DNA from: Lucinisca nassula
Taxonomy: Eukaryota; Mollusca; Bivalvia; Lucinida; Lucinidae
Assembly: GCA_963580285.1 (NCBI GenBank)
Contig: OY757015.1
Span: 133,432,029-133,496,028, forward strand
DNA length: 64,000 nt
Direction: 5' to 3'
The notes under the pieces are model-generated. The model saw nothing but the letters and a program-made list of their open reading frames with translations. It was not told the DNA's origin and did no database searches. This document shows, one piece after another, positions 11,262-21,972 of the stretch. The position numbers and the translations under genes are program-made. The first letter of the stretch is position 1. The number at the start of each line of letters is the position of its first letter.

Positions 11262-12124
11262 AAAGATAGGGCTTGTCGGCTATAGCAGGGTAGGGGTTGA
11301 GCTACATGAACTCTAAAACACATTCAGTTGTGTTTATTATGCATAGAAAGACTTTATAATCAGTGCTATTATTACAGTGACATTTAGTACACAATTATGA
11401 AAGACTATAAAATGAGTGTTGATAAAACGTAGGTTTGAACGTCAAATTAACCCTTGTCCTGCTGAATATTCATTTTGGCCACGCCCATTCCTGATTTTGA
11501 GCCAGTCAGATACATTGATGCCATTTATTTCTACAGATTCATGGACTGAATGTCAAACAGTGTAGATCCTGATCGGATGGCTTATTCAGAAGCCATCTGA
11601 TCTGGGTCTACACTGTTTGCAAAGATAGGGCTTGTCGTCTACAGCAGGGTAGGGGTTAAGCTACATGAACCCTAAAACACATTTAGTTGTGTTTATTATG
11701 CATAGAAAGACTTTATAATCAGTGCTATTATTACAGTGACATTTAGTACACAATTATGAAAGACTATAAAATGAGTGTTGATAAAACATAGGTTTGAACG
11801 TCAAATTAACCCTTGTCCTGCTGAATATTCATTTTGGCCACGCCCATTCCTGATTTTGAGCCATTCGGATACATTGATGGCATTTATTTCTAAGGGTTTG
11901 TAAACTGAATGTCAAACAGTGTAGATCCTGATCGGATGGCTTCTTCAGAAGCCATCTGATCTGGGTCTACACTGTTTGCAAAGATAGGGCTTGTCGTCTA
12001 CAGCAGGGTAGGGGTTGAGCAACATGAACTCTAAAACACATTCAGTTGTGTTTATTATGCATAGAAAGACTTTATAATCAGTGCTATTATTACAGTGACA
12101 TTTAGTACACAATTATGAAAGACT
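11262..12124. repeat. 359-bp tandem array, 2.4 units
   Basis: Unit starts (AAAGATAGGGCTTGTCG) fall at 11262, 11621 and 11980, exactly 359 bp apart. Each unit holds one full palindrome around CAAACAGTGTAGATCCTGAT (11546-11622 and 11906-11981). Units differ by scattered substitutions, so duplication is not very recent. The third unit stops near 12124. Confidence 0.85.
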
Positions 12125-12295
12125 CTAGTCATTGCTACTATTATAGATAGTGACTTTCAATATTCTAGTCTCCAGATCTAGTCAGGTTGCTTTATTTGTA
12201 ACTTTCCTCAAAATGTTATGTTGTTATATTTGTTGTACTTTTGACTTGTACCCCAGTTAGGGGTGATAGTCTATAATAAAACTTCAAACTTCAAA
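12125..12295 (+). mobile_element. LINE 3' tail fragment
   Basis: Ends TAATAAAACTTCAAACTTCA, a short (ACTTCAA)n-like tail typical of CR1/L2-clade 3' ends. No coding part attached. Confidence 0.4.
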
Positions 12296-12439
12296 ACAGA
12301 CTCACAACCTTTTCTGTTTGCGAGAGTTTTATGCAGTCAGTGCATTAGTTTTTGTATTCTTTGTGGAAATTCACGCAGATGCTTGGAGTCAAGTAACTTG
12401 CTAGCTTTTTTTTTTTCAAAGATATTTTGCATTTCTGTT

Positions 12440-12480
12440 TTGCTATGATTTGTATGTTACAACTCTTGACAGTCTTTGAC
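12440..12480 (+). pseudogene. LINE reverse transcriptase, piece left of the TIR insertion
   Basis: The end of this stretch, TTGACAGTCTTTGAC, continues the LINE at 16138 onward, as shown by the uninterrupted duplicate at 16344. The reading frame gives a ...LQLLTVFD-like segment that normally precedes the LDFRKAF block in CR1/L2-like RTs. The upstream part is too decayed to trace. Confidence 0.55.
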
Positions 12481-12676
12481 CCGGTACGTTTACTAACCGG
12501 AATGGACCCAATAACCGGAACGGACCTGGAATAACCGGAACGGACCTTTAAAATCGTTATTTTGCCCAATTATCTCATGAATATACTGATATATGAGGTA
12601 GTAGGGAAATTAAGAGTGAGAGGAGGCAATTTTGAATGAAAGATTCTGTATTATACTCACTCAAAGGCCTTCAAAA

Positions 12677-12784
12677 ATTTAGCCTATATTAAACCAGGCG
12701 TTTGTAAATAGCACCAAGAAGCCTAATTAAATTTAGCCTATATTAAACCAGGCGTTTGTAAATAGCACCAAGAAGCCTAATTAA
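12677..12784. repeat. 54-bp exact tandem duplication
   Basis: Two adjacent copies (12677-12730, 12731-12784) of a unit beginning ATTTAGCCTATATTAAACC with no difference seen. Confidence 0.85.
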
Positions 12785-12990
12785 ATTTTACAGATTTAAA
12801 GATATCACTGGTCAATGCTCAGGAGCAAACATCTGGTCTTAATTAGTGAGCACTCGCAGGTAATTACATGCACTAGGGTGAGCAAGTATCACATGCCATG
12901 TCCCGAAAGCGGAAATGTTCAATACCCAAGCTCATTAAAAAGCATTGATAACTTTGGCACTGTTAACTTAAATAATTCATATTATATACC

Positions 12991-13097
12991 CAGCCAGCAA
13001 AGAATGCCGGGCCATCGTCGGGCCGATAGCGGTACGACGTGGCAACGTCGAACCGCTATCGGCCCGACGTTGGCCCGCTGTTGTGTGCTGACAGGGT
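12991..13097. mobile_element. ACGT-rich TIR MITE variant
   Basis: Bounded by CCCAGCCAGC and GTGCTGACAGGG, with an internal inverted pair GGGCCGATAGCGGT / ACCGCTATCGGCCC. Another partial copy follows at 13321-13420 (CCCAGCGGGTACATTACG). Confidence 0.5.
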
Positions 13098-13155
13098 AAA
13101 GCCTAGGGTTTATGTTGATTCATGTCACACAGACACAACAACTTCCGTATACATC

Positions 13156-13227
13156 ATGGTACATTTCGCCCTCTTTGGGGATAGCTATATCTCTCGTCTC
13201 AGGAACTTTTGTAAAGGGGATCTGAAG
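13156..13227 (+). pseudogene. SGNH-hydrolase-like fragment
   Basis: The frame from the ATG at 13156 gives VHFALFGDSYISRLRNFC, an F-G-D-S-Y block resembling the catalytic-serine GDS motif of SGNH hydrolases, and then meets a GTAATT donor-like site at 13228. Such domains ride in DIRS/Ngaro-type elements (see 39850). It is a short stray piece with no flanking blocks, inside the TIR element. Confidence 0.45.
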
Positions 13228-13411
13228 GTAATTTCTTCTTCTTTTCTTATTTCAATAGAGATGTGATGCTCATGATCGTATAGGATGGGTTTTCATAATA
13301 TGTATGACATGAAAATTCTCCCAGCGGGTACATTACGTTAAGGCAAAGTCGAAGCAACGTCGATGCAACGTAACCCTGTTGCATCGATGTTAAATCGACG
13401 TTATGTGCGCG

Positions 13412-13610
13412 CCGGCCTCAGTACCTCTGGTGGATCGGCGTCTGACTGGTGGTCGGCAACATTCTTTCGGGGAGATTGATCAGGGAATGTTTTCATCGGT
13501 CATTCTCTTACTTCCGTTGATTAAAGAGGGACAGTTGTCAGCTACATGTGAAAGAATGTGCACTTTATTAGTTAACCACTTACGTACAAGCCTACCCGGA
13601 AAAGTGTAGA
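13412..13610 (+). mobile_element. tRNA-derived SINE, decayed
   Basis: Matches the copy at 52073-52248 along GTCTGACTGGTG, CGGCAACATTCTTTCG and GAGATTGATCA, with an internal deletion that removes the B box region. Confidence 0.55.
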
Positions 13611-13620
13611 AAGGTAAACT

Positions 13621-14029
13621 GATCTGCTCAAAATGACCTAAAATAGTGTTGACATGACCGTTAAATTCTAATGCAACGTTATGTGCGCCCTGGACTAATT
13701 TAAGGAAATTATACCAGGATTCTATTTTATGTTCCGAAGTCCCATCTTTCCTTATTCTTTCCCTAATAGGATTTCCTCAATGTCCATGTTCTGTTCCGGT
13801 TTGGATGAGTATTTGAAATGAGGTCCCGTTTACATATGACCTTTAATGTTGGCGGGACATAAAACTTTGTGTACCCTCGCAAACCTTACTGTTCTCCTGT
13901 AAAACTGATTTGCTGGAAAAGAAAATTTAAAAAATCGTGCAAAATGCGTACCATGCATGCTATAACATCACAAAAACATGCCCGTTCAATGAACATCACT
14001 TCAAACCACGCTTTATATAGATATTACTT
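13621..14029. other. Non-coding stretch
   Basis: No gene or clear repeat identified, apart from a short ACGT-type relic (AATGCAACGTTATGTGCG) near 13670. Confidence 0.3.
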
Positions 14030-14254
14030 GAACAAGTCCGTAAAATAAACCCCACTTTATATGTAGCAAACTGGGGTTTACCGGGGAACACATTTTTTTC
14101 TGTATTTCTGATCACCTGGACTTACAAAAGACGTGTTTGATGAGAAACGTGAAATCATTAATAGACGCTTAAAACATAAACTTAAGGCAGAGTTTGTGAC
14201 ATTTAAGACTATTAAGTATCCTGTAGACTATGATGCAGACTTGGTACATTTCGG

Positions 14255-14400
14255 AGAGCGTGGCGGTAAAAAGGGAATGCGGACGTTTACCCGACATTGA
14301 GATGAAATGACATCTCAAGCCATGTCGCCCAATGAAACCAATAGGGTTTATAAGCCCATATATTTCTTCAAGCCCCGATGGGCTCGTTAGAACCACCAAT
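14255..14400 (-). mobile_element. SINE family A, internally deleted
   Basis: Keeps the TTTACCCGACATTGAGATGA block and the CTTCAAGCCCCGATGGGC end but lacks the middle third. It abuts the hairpin arm of the next repeat. Confidence 0.55.
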
Positions 14401-15120
14401 GTGGGGACCGGTTCTAACGAGCACCCACAATCTGTTTGGTTTTATGAGACGAGTAGCTTTGCCAATACACCACACAGGCTTCTTAATTAAATGTAAATGT
14501 GTTCTTATTAAAAACCTGTAGATTACACTCTATGACTTCTCAAGACTTTCGGATGAGTCTTTAAACCGAGGTCCCGTCTCCGTATGACCTTAGCTGTTGG
14601 TGAGACGTAAAGCTAAAACACTGATTCAGTCATTACACTTTAGATTGAGAAAAGTGTGATTCACAGTAGTATACATTATTTCTGTGTTCTTGAAAAAAAT
14701 ACAGATTGCGGGCACTCGTTAGAATCTCCAATGTGGGGCGGTTCTAACGAGCATCCACAGTCTGTTTGGTGTATGAGACGAGTAGCCTTGCCAATACACC
14801 ACAGAGGCTTCTTAATGTAAATATGTTTTTATGTTCTTATTATAGACCTGTAAATTACTTTATATGAGTTCTCAAGAGTTTCAGATGAGTAGTTAAACCG
14901 AGGTCCCGTCTCCATATGACCTTAGCTGTTGGTGAGACGTAAAGCTGAAACTCTCATTAACTCATTAAACTTTAGAATGAGAACCATGTGTGCTTCACAG
15001 TGATATGCATTTCTGTGTTCTTGAAAAAAAATAGATTGTGGGCACTCGTTAGAATCGCCAATGTGGGGGCGGTTCTAACGAGCATCTAGAATTTGTTTGA
15101 TTTATGAGACGAGTAGCGTT
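14400..15120. repeat. 330-bp tandem array built from hairpin MITE and SINE fragment
   Basis: Equivalent points fall at 14421, 14751 and 15082, i.e. spacing 330-331 bp. Each unit holds GGTTCTAACGAGCATCCACA (arm of the two-hairpin MITE), ATGAGACGAGTAGC, and a SINE-like GACCTTAGCTGTTGGTGAGA part. Units are diverged by roughly one base in ten. Confidence 0.75.
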
Positions 15121-15300
15121 ACCAATACAACACGGGGTCTTTTTAAAAAAATGTAAATATGTTTGTATGTTCTTAGTAAAACCATTAAATTATATCAGTA
15201 AAAGTTGCAATGTACAATTGTGACAACTGTACAAACCAATTATAAACATAGATTACTATATAGTTCGTTTTTGGTCATTTGCCTTCAATACAAATACCCA

Positions 15301-15447
15301 CCCAGCAGGCACATGACTTAATTGTGACGTCACATCAACGTCGGCCCAACGTCGTGACCTTTGCAACGTCACATCAACATCGGTGCAACGTCATGACGTT
15401 GCACCGACGTTGATTTGACGTTGCCAGAGCGACGTGTGTCTGCTGGG
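15301..15447. mobile_element. ACGT-rich TIR MITE, complete
   Basis: 147 bp, bounded by CCCAGCAGGCACA and TGTGTCTGCTGGG. Inside are six or more ACGTCGG/CCGACGT-type motifs arranged as an imperfect palindrome. The best copy of the family in the window; superfamily not identified. Confidence 0.7.
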
Positions 15448-15484
15448 CATGATACGAATACCTTGGATCCAAGAAATACTTGAA

Positions 15485-15650
15485 TATGTGAACACTGTAA
15501 ATTCCACTTGATATAGAGAAAAGTAGGGTTTACAATGGTATATATTAATGTCTGAATTCTGGCACAAAAAAAACATAGATTGTGGATACTTGTTAGAACC
15601 GCATCTGTTGAGACAGTTCTAACGAGCAGCTGCTATCTGTTTGGTGCAAA
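15485..15650. repeat. Two-hairpin MITE copy
   Basis: Has AGATTGTGGATACTTGTTAG followed by the opposing arm AGTTCTAACGAGCAGC; flanking hairpin mostly lost. Confidence 0.5.
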
Positions 15651-16063
15651 AAAAGGAGAAAAAGAAATCAATTATTTGCCTGAAAAAAAATTTAGTTATG
15701 GGCCAATAAGAGGTACCATTATATCACACAGATATTTTAAAGAGAATTCCGTCAATAGCGTTGCCGTCCAACATCTTCAGTGATGCTGGACAGTGGTACT
15801 GCAGGACATGTTTTTCTGTCTAGTCCCCAAACAATGAAAGAATCTTTTTCTTGCATACACTCTCCGGGATTCTGGAAGTCATTTAGATTGTACGCATGTA
15901 AGATTACTCAATTTTTAATAGGCCAGGATCACCGGACTAGGCCAAGACTATTCCAGGGTAAAATCCAGTATTTCCTAAAGCAGCTAGCATACTTCTAAAA
16001 CTCAACCTACACTTTATATCAGAATAAATATGACCAAATACATATAATTCTCTAACTTATGAC
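15651..16063. other. Interior of the TIR element, no feature seen
   Basis: Two short overlapping + frames here show no known domain. Nothing resembling a transposase. Confidence 0.35.
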
Positions 16064-16137
16064 TAAAATAAAGGTCCGTTCCGGTTATTCCAGGTCCGTT
16101 CCGGTTATTGGGTCCATTCCGGTTAGTAAACATACCC

Positions 16138-17690
16138 TCTTTGACCAGTTGACAGTTGGTCAAAGTACATAGATTCTGATATTCCAGTGGATGCAGTGTT
16201 TCTGGATTTTAGGAAAGCATTTAACTCTGTTCCACATAAACGCTTGCTACTGAAAATTGAAAAGCTTGGTGTATCTTGAAACTTACTTAAATGGTTAACA
16301 GACTTTCTGTCAAATCGTTTACAACGTGTTGTAATAAATGGTCTTGACAGTCTTTGACAGTTGGTCAAAGTACATAGATTCTGATATTCCAGTGGATGCA
16401 GTGTTTCTGGATTTTAGGAAAGCATTTAACTCTGTTCCACATAAACGCTTGCTACTGAAAATTGAAAAGCTTGGTGTATCTTGAAACTTACTTAAATGGT
16501 TAACAGACTTTCTGTGAAATCGTTTACAACGTGTTGTAATAAATGGTCAGTCCTCGGAGTGGGCAGATATAACAAGTGGGGTGCCACAAGGCTCCGTTCT
16601 AGGCCCCCATTTATTTATCTTATACGTGAATGACCTACCTGAAGAAGTAAAGTCTTACTGCAAACTCTTTGCAGATGATGCTAAACTCTTCAAAGATTTA
16701 CAAAATCTGGAAGACTTTGAAACCATTCAAAATGACTTTGATGAACCATGCCAGTGGACAATAAAGTGGTTGATGCTATTTATATTGAGAAATGTAAAGT
16801 TTTACACCTTGGAAAAGACAATCCCCAGTTTGAATATGAAATGTCAAACAAGGAAGGACAAACTTATGTACTGAAATCAGTAGAAACTGAGAAGGATCTT
16901 GGCATCCATATTCAGGAAAATCTGAAGTTCGACAAACACATCAGTTTGACAGTGAATAGAGCAAATAGACTTGTCGGTTTGATTAAACATGCGTTTTCAT
17001 ACCTAAACGAGGAGACTTTACTGGTTATATATAAAACACTTTTGCGACCTATCCTAGACTATGGAAGTATCATCTGGTTTCCAATTTTGAAAAAAGACAT
17101 ACATGCTGTCGAAAATGTTCAAAGAAGGCTTACTCGATTGCTTCCTGAACTTGCACACCTCAGTTATGAAGAACGCTTGAAGTCATTAAATTTTACATTA
17201 CAATATAGAAGATATTGAATGGACATGATCCAAGTTTTTAAAATTCTAAACAATATTGACAACATCTCTGTGGATGAACTCTTTGAGTTCTCATATTTAA
17301 CAACACGTGGCCATAGTAAGAAATTATCCAAGCCTAGAGCTCTCATGTCATTTAGAATGAACTTTTTCTGTGTTCGAGTGGTAAATAGATGGAATGAACT
17401 CCCTGAGTGTATAGTTAACTGTTAAACAGTACTGAGTTTTAAGACTACATGTATGTATGACAAACATATGGGGGATGAGAAATACAAAACTGGAGCTATA
17501 TACTAACAATTCTGTCTTTTGAAAATCTATAAATGTGAAATGACATTTGTTGCCGACCCACTTTCTATACACCTAACAGACATTATTAACAGCACCGGAA
17601 GTTAGTTAGACATTAGTTACGAAGAGATAAAGAAGGCGATTCATTAGGAATCACAGATTCTATTTACACAAGTTACAAGTTACAAGTATC
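16138..17690 (+). pseudogene. CR1/L2-like LINE reverse transcriptase remnant
   Basis: Reading-frame pieces give RT blocks in order: LDFRKAFNSVPHKRLL (block with first catalytic Asp), SGVPQGSVLGP (block 4) and FADDAKLF (catalytic DD, about 16670). Downstream is the thumb-like region LLRPILDYGSIIWFP and RRLTRLLPEL. Breaks: a TGA after EKLGVS, a frame change near 16780, and a TGA at 17216-17218. A 205-bp block is tandemly duplicated: the first copy is 16151-16343 plus the piece before the TIR insertion, the second is 16344-16548. The 3' end is probably the short TTACAAG repeat near 17685. Confidence 0.8.
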
Positions 17691-17734
17691 CATCATATAC
17701 AAAATTGATTTGGAAAATAGCTGAACTTTTTTTT

Positions 17735-17830
17735 TTGCAAACAATGTAGGCCCTGACCAGATAATGTGTTCTGCGGCGTCTGATCTGTTTGCCAAATACC
17801 CGTTTTGGGGTTTCTGGTACTGAAAGGGTA
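17735..17830. repeat. Palindromic-core MITE fragment
   Basis: TTTGCAAACAATGTAGGCCC then TGCGGCGTCTGATCTG and CCCGTTTTGGGGTTTC. Partial member of the GTGTAGGCC family, only about 60 bp upstream of the first DCLK exon. Confidence 0.5.
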
Positions 17831-17887
17831 TTAAAGCTTGAAATTCCAGGTTTTTTGGGTGTTATGTATTTGATTTTCTTACTTCAG

Positions 17888-17984
17888 GTCACAACATTAG
17901 CAGACTTTTTCCATGATGACACTATATTCGTTGCCTACGGCCATGAAAGGAGAAGTAATGATGATTTCAACCTCAACAACAATG
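17888..17984 (+). CDS. DCLK: DCLK exon a: end of second doublecortin domain
   Basis: Translates to VTTLADFFHDDTIFVAYGHE and on to DDFNLNNN, matching the last strand region of the second DCX repeat of doublecortin-like kinases (family pattern: L-x-DFF-x-DD-x-x-F-x-A-x-G-x-E). Acceptor TTACTTCAG ends at 17887, donor GTAAGT starts at 17985. The exon is 97 nt, ending in phase 1. DCX repeats bind microtubules between protofilaments. The exon coding the first part of this repeat was not found in the 17.9 kb to the left, so it lies outside the window or is missed. The following intron is 11.7 kb. Confidence 0.9.
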
Positions 17985-18075
17985 GTAAGTCTGTCAGAGC
18001 AACATAGAATGTCCAAACATATGTGCACATTCATGTTCCAGTATGTGTGGAATTTCTCTCACCAGAACCCATTCA

Positions 18076-18276
18076 CCCATTGTATGCGGGGAAACCCCTA
18101 AAGGGGTACCTTGGCAAACAAAACAGTGTAGGCCCAGATTAGGGCCTGCACTATTTGCTAACAGAATTTTCTGTCAAAAATAGAATAAAAACGAAAATAT
18201 AGGACTGACACCCCTTATATGACAGATGGACTAGTCCAACATATAGCAATGGGAGAGTCCACTAGCATACAAAGGG
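18076..18276. mobile_element. piggyBac-like MITE
   Basis: Starts CCCATTGTATGC after TTCA, ends GCATACAAAGGG followed by TTAA (18277-18280). The inner palindrome core AACAGTGTAGGCCCAGATTA is partly deleted. Sister of 60624-60845. Confidence 0.75.
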
Positions 18277-18329
18277 TTAAACTTTTGACAGCATCAAAAA
18301 AAGTCTGTTTTAACCCTTATTGCACTGAA

Positions 18330-18550
18330 TCTTCCTCATTATATAAAGCACAAGTCCATTTCAAACTGTAGGGGTGTCGGGTTGTGTTTCTTCAAAATTT
18401 ATTTGAAAAAAAATGCTGATTTTTTTTTTTTTTGGCAAATAGTGTAGGCCCTGATCAGACACTGCAGATTTCCAGTTCTGAGGCATCTGATCTGGGCTTG
18501 CACTGTTTGCCGATTAGCCGTTTTGGGGTGTCCTGTACAACATCGGTTAT
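18330..18550. repeat. Palindromic-core MITE, opposite orientation
   Basis: Holds AATAGTGTAGGCCCTGATCA and the opposing GATCTGGGCTTGCACTG with a CCGTTTTGGGGTGTCC end and TCTTCCTCATTATATAAAGC at the other side. Confidence 0.55.
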
Positions 18551-19554
18551 ATACCCAGCCAAAAAAGTAACTACACCAAGTTTCGGGTAAATTCTAGGAG
18601 CTATCCGGTAGCCAGTCAGCTAAATATGGCTGTAAACATTGCATTTGCCCATACTATTCTGCTCAAGAGTTGTCTTCCAGTATGTGCCTAGAATGATTTT
18701 GCAAGGAATTTGACATTGCGCATGCGCAGATGATCATTTGATGCTTGAGATGAAAGATCATGTCCAGTGAACATCGAATCTCACTTTACCTTTTCAATAT
18801 CTCATGATATTGCACTGCAATCAAGACTTTAATTTGTGAAATTCTCAGATTATCTCCCTTCCTATTAAAAATATAGCAATTTTCAAACTGTTGTTATTTC
18901 TATACCTGCCATTCAATTTTTGCAATTTCTTTAAAAAGCGCTTTGTTGCCACCATTGCTGTTAACAATGATGGAAAATAATGTAGAAAACGATGTAGTAT
19001 GTAGCACTGCCAGTTGCAATTTTCTATGGAGTTTCAATTGAAATCAGCATTTTTCACACACCTTCAAAGAATTGGAGGCCTATACATGATCGTCTGTTTC
19101 TCTTATCAAATGGAGCTTAAGTTCCAAATCGTTTGTGAATAGACACACAGGGTATCCAATGAAAGGTTACTCATATCAAATTTTAGAAATCTTGTGCAAA
19201 GTGTGATTTTTTATGGTGTTGAATCTTGGCGTTTGTAATGATTTATTCTGCGAAATTGTCACAGTGACCCCTTGAGTGTTTAAAACAATAGCCCAGGCTA
19301 GCGAGTTTACATAAACGAAAACTGTTTGGGCTTTTGCATGGAGAAATGGGTCCTCTTACAAAAACAAAACAAATTTTGTGTATTTTTCATTTGTAGTAAC
19401 TATGATAACAAGCAATTTTATGTATAGGAACTTTTTTGACCGAGTATATGATCTGGGCCTGCACTGTCAATAACCCGTCTTACATCGTGTGACGTAGTGC
19501 ATTATTTTATATCTTGTAATCGGTTTCTTTCCTGCTGAAAATTTATCATATTTG
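18551..19554. other. Intron 1 of the visible DCLK part, unique-looking
   Basis: About 1 kb in which I see no repeat family and no exon-like frame with splice sites. Candidate for genuinely ancestral intron sequence. Confidence 0.35.
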
Positions 19555-19720
19555 TCTTATTTATATAGGTTGTGCTGCCTCATTAGAACATCCAAATTGA
19601 GGTGGTTCTATTGAGTACACACAACCTATGTCTTTGAGCAAAAATAAAAAAATAATATACCAGTATAACCCTGTAAACCCCAGTTTTCTCTTTATAAAGT
19701 GGGGTTTACAGGGCTATTTC
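19555..19720. repeat. Two-hairpin MITE copy
   Basis: First hairpin: ATAGGTTGTGCTGCCTCATT, then an opposing arm ending ACAACCTATG. Second hairpin: CCTGTAAACCCCAGTTTTCT, then AAGTGGGGTTTACAGGG. Spacer AGCAAAAATAAAAAAATAAT. Good illustration of the two-hairpin plan. Confidence 0.65.
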
Positions 19721-20032
19721 ACAGACCTGTTAACATGATGTGGGATTTCCTGTACAAAATGGGCTATATGATATGGGCCTGCACTGTTTGCCAATTACCC
19801 TTTTTGGGTTTCCTGTACAAAATGTTTAAGTAAAACATTTACATGTAATATTCTCAGCCCTAAGTTTATGAAGTGGACTCGTGTATCTTTTGATTTTGGA
19901 CACATCCATTATTGAATTAAAATATGATGCTGGTGTGGCAACTGGGACTACACTGTTTGACTGGTATCTGTACAAGTACAAGTTGAACGGGTAAACCCTG
20001 GTCCTGCTAAACACGACAACCACTGCTGTTGT

Positions 20033-20100
20033 TAAAACAGTGTAGATCCAAATCAGATGGTTTCCCTAGAGGCCATCTGATCAGGATCTACACTGTTTGT
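20033..20100. repeat. Palindromic-core repeat
   Basis: AAACAGTGTAGATCCAAATC pairs with GATCAGGATCTACACTGTTT; inner arm AGATGGTTTCC / GGCCATCTGA. Confidence 0.7.
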
Positions 20101-20182
20101 GATTTAGTTTGTAAATTGAACATATACATTATATCAAACAATTTGATTGGTTGACAGTCAGAAATGGGTGTGGCAAAATTAA

Positions 20183-20953
20183 TTATACCCCCCCGGCATA
20201 CGAAGTATGCTATGGGGGTATATAGTTTTCGTCCTGCCGTTCGTCCGTCCGTCTGTCCGTCCGTCCGTTAACATTTTGGTTAAAGTTTTACATCAAAGTT
20301 TCTAAGAGACTGTGTCTTCTGAACCCTTTGATAGATTTAGTTGATACTTATACTGAAGTTACATACTGGTCCAAAGATTTCATTGATGCATTTCCCACCC
20401 CCCACAGTGACCTTGGGGTCAAGGTCACAGACTTATAAATTTTTATGTTTTGTTAAAGTTTTACGTCAAACTTTCTAAGAGATTGTGTCTTCTGAACCCT
20501 TTGATAGATTTAGTTGATACTTACACTGAAGGTACATACTGGTCTAAAGATTTCATTGATGCATGTCCCACCCCCCACAGAGACCTTGAGGTCAAGGTCA
20601 CAGACTTGGAAATTTTACATTTGGTAAGTTTTATGACAAAGTTTATAGATCCCTTTATGGCCTAAACTCAAAGACAAATCCAATTGATACTTGCATCGAT
20701 CTTGCATACCAGTCCAAATATTTCATTAATGCATACCCCACCCTGCTGCTTCAGTAACATTGATGCCCCCACCCCTTCAGTAACTTTGATGCCCTCAATC
20801 CCTTGGTCCATATAGAAATTTTATCTTTGGTTTAGCTTTAAAGCACATTTATAGATTCTTATAGCTTCCATATTACATACAATTAAGCTCTAAAGATATA
20901 TTAGAGGGTGGCCCTGGCGGGTGTATACGTTACCCAGTGGTCGCTTTCTCTAG
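20183..20953 (+). mobile_element. Helitron-like non-autonomous element (TTATACCCCC family)
   Basis: Begins TTATACCCCCCCGGCATACG with a subterminal hairpin around CATACGAAGTATG, then a (GTCC)n tract. Next are about three tandem units with GTTAAAGTTTTACGTCAAAC and GACCTTGAGGTCAAGGTCAC, then a degraded 3' hairpin before CTAG (20950-20953), followed by TT. Confidence 0.7.
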
Positions 20954-21262
20954 TTTATTAAGCAGGACAAGGGTTGAGATGGAAAGTTAAAACTTCTAAA
21001 TGAGTCAGAACTAAGTTTGCATAATACAATGTAGGTACAAAAATAAACAACACGAATCAGCACAGTCTGATCCGAGTCTTTGCTGGTGACCATGTGCATG
21101 AGTCTAGGCAATACTACACAGAGATGAATTAGACCTTGTTTTCTTATTGATCTGGTTTTCTTTTTTTTCAACTAATTTTGCAGGGTTAATTGTGATACTG
21201 CCCTATCTCTTAAAGTAACATAAATTATTCTTTTTATATTTTGGTTGTAAAGATCTTTGCTC

Positions 21263-21333
21263 GTGGCAAACAGTGTAGACTGTGATCAGACTGCTCCTTA
21301 AGGAGCAGTCTGATCTGGGTCTACATTTTTTGC
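21263..21333. repeat. Palindromic-core repeat
   Basis: GCAAACAGTGTAGACTGTGA ... GATCTGGGTCTACA with a perfect inner arm CAGACTGCTCCTT / AAGGAGCAGTCTG. Confidence 0.7.
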
Positions 21334-21519
21334 TCAGGTTTATTTTTATTTCTTTTTTGGTGTCTGAATATTTAGAGATTAGGCGAGGTCTGCTGACAGC
21401 CGGCTGGCACCAGACTTTTAGGTCTAGTGACAGCCGGCTGTCACCAGACCTAAAAGTCTGCTGACAGCCAGCAATAATATTTCTTCAATACTAAGTATAT
21501 TTTCATATTCTTATCTTCA

Positions 21520-21972
21520 CCATATGTCTGGATCCAATTTTAGAACTAGAAATGTATAAAGTTTGATTAAAATTCATCATTGGGCATGAGCTTGGGAGCA
21601 GAAAACCAATTTTTGGCTGAAAATCAAGTTTTCTGGAGCCTATGACCTTAAAAATTAGGACAAGGTCACCAAAGTCTAATTAAATTTTTTGTTGCTGGTA
21701 TATTAAAAGTTGGACCAAAATTCATTGAGATAGGGTGCAGACAAGCCATTTTTGTCCAAAGTTGACAGTTTTTAGGGGCCTGTGCCTTTTTAAACCAAAA
21801 CATGACTGATTTCCCCCTCCTAGTGAACCATGTAAGATGTGGTCACAAATCCACAATCCATCCATAGGTTCAGGAGATACAGTGCCTAAATCGGGATATG
21901 CCGAGCCGCTGTCGCTGATGCAAACAGGATCTGCACCTAAAACAACATATCCTTCTCCCCCTGTTATTTTTT
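21520..21972. other. Interior of the 6.8-kb element, unassigned
   Basis: Holds a degenerate array-like text (AAAATTCATTGAGATAGGG, AAATTCATCATTGGGCATGA). It may be the remaining native core of the TIR element. No frame. Confidence 0.3.

Larger units (their letters stand above)
12481..16137. mobile_element. 3.66-kb TIR DNA element with 8-bp target duplication
   Basis: Left terminus 12481-12552 and right terminus 16068-16137 are inverted copies about 70 bp long. They contain GTTTACTAACCGGAATGGAC and several ACCGGAACGGACC sub-repeats. Both ends are flanked by TCTTTGAC (12473-12480 and 16138-16145). The insertion splits a LINE whose unsplit version is still present in the tandem duplicate at 16344. 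No transposase frame is visible inside, so it is non-autonomous; an 8-bp duplication is seen in hAT, P and Merlin elements. The interior holds MITEs and SINE fragments. Confidence 0.8.
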
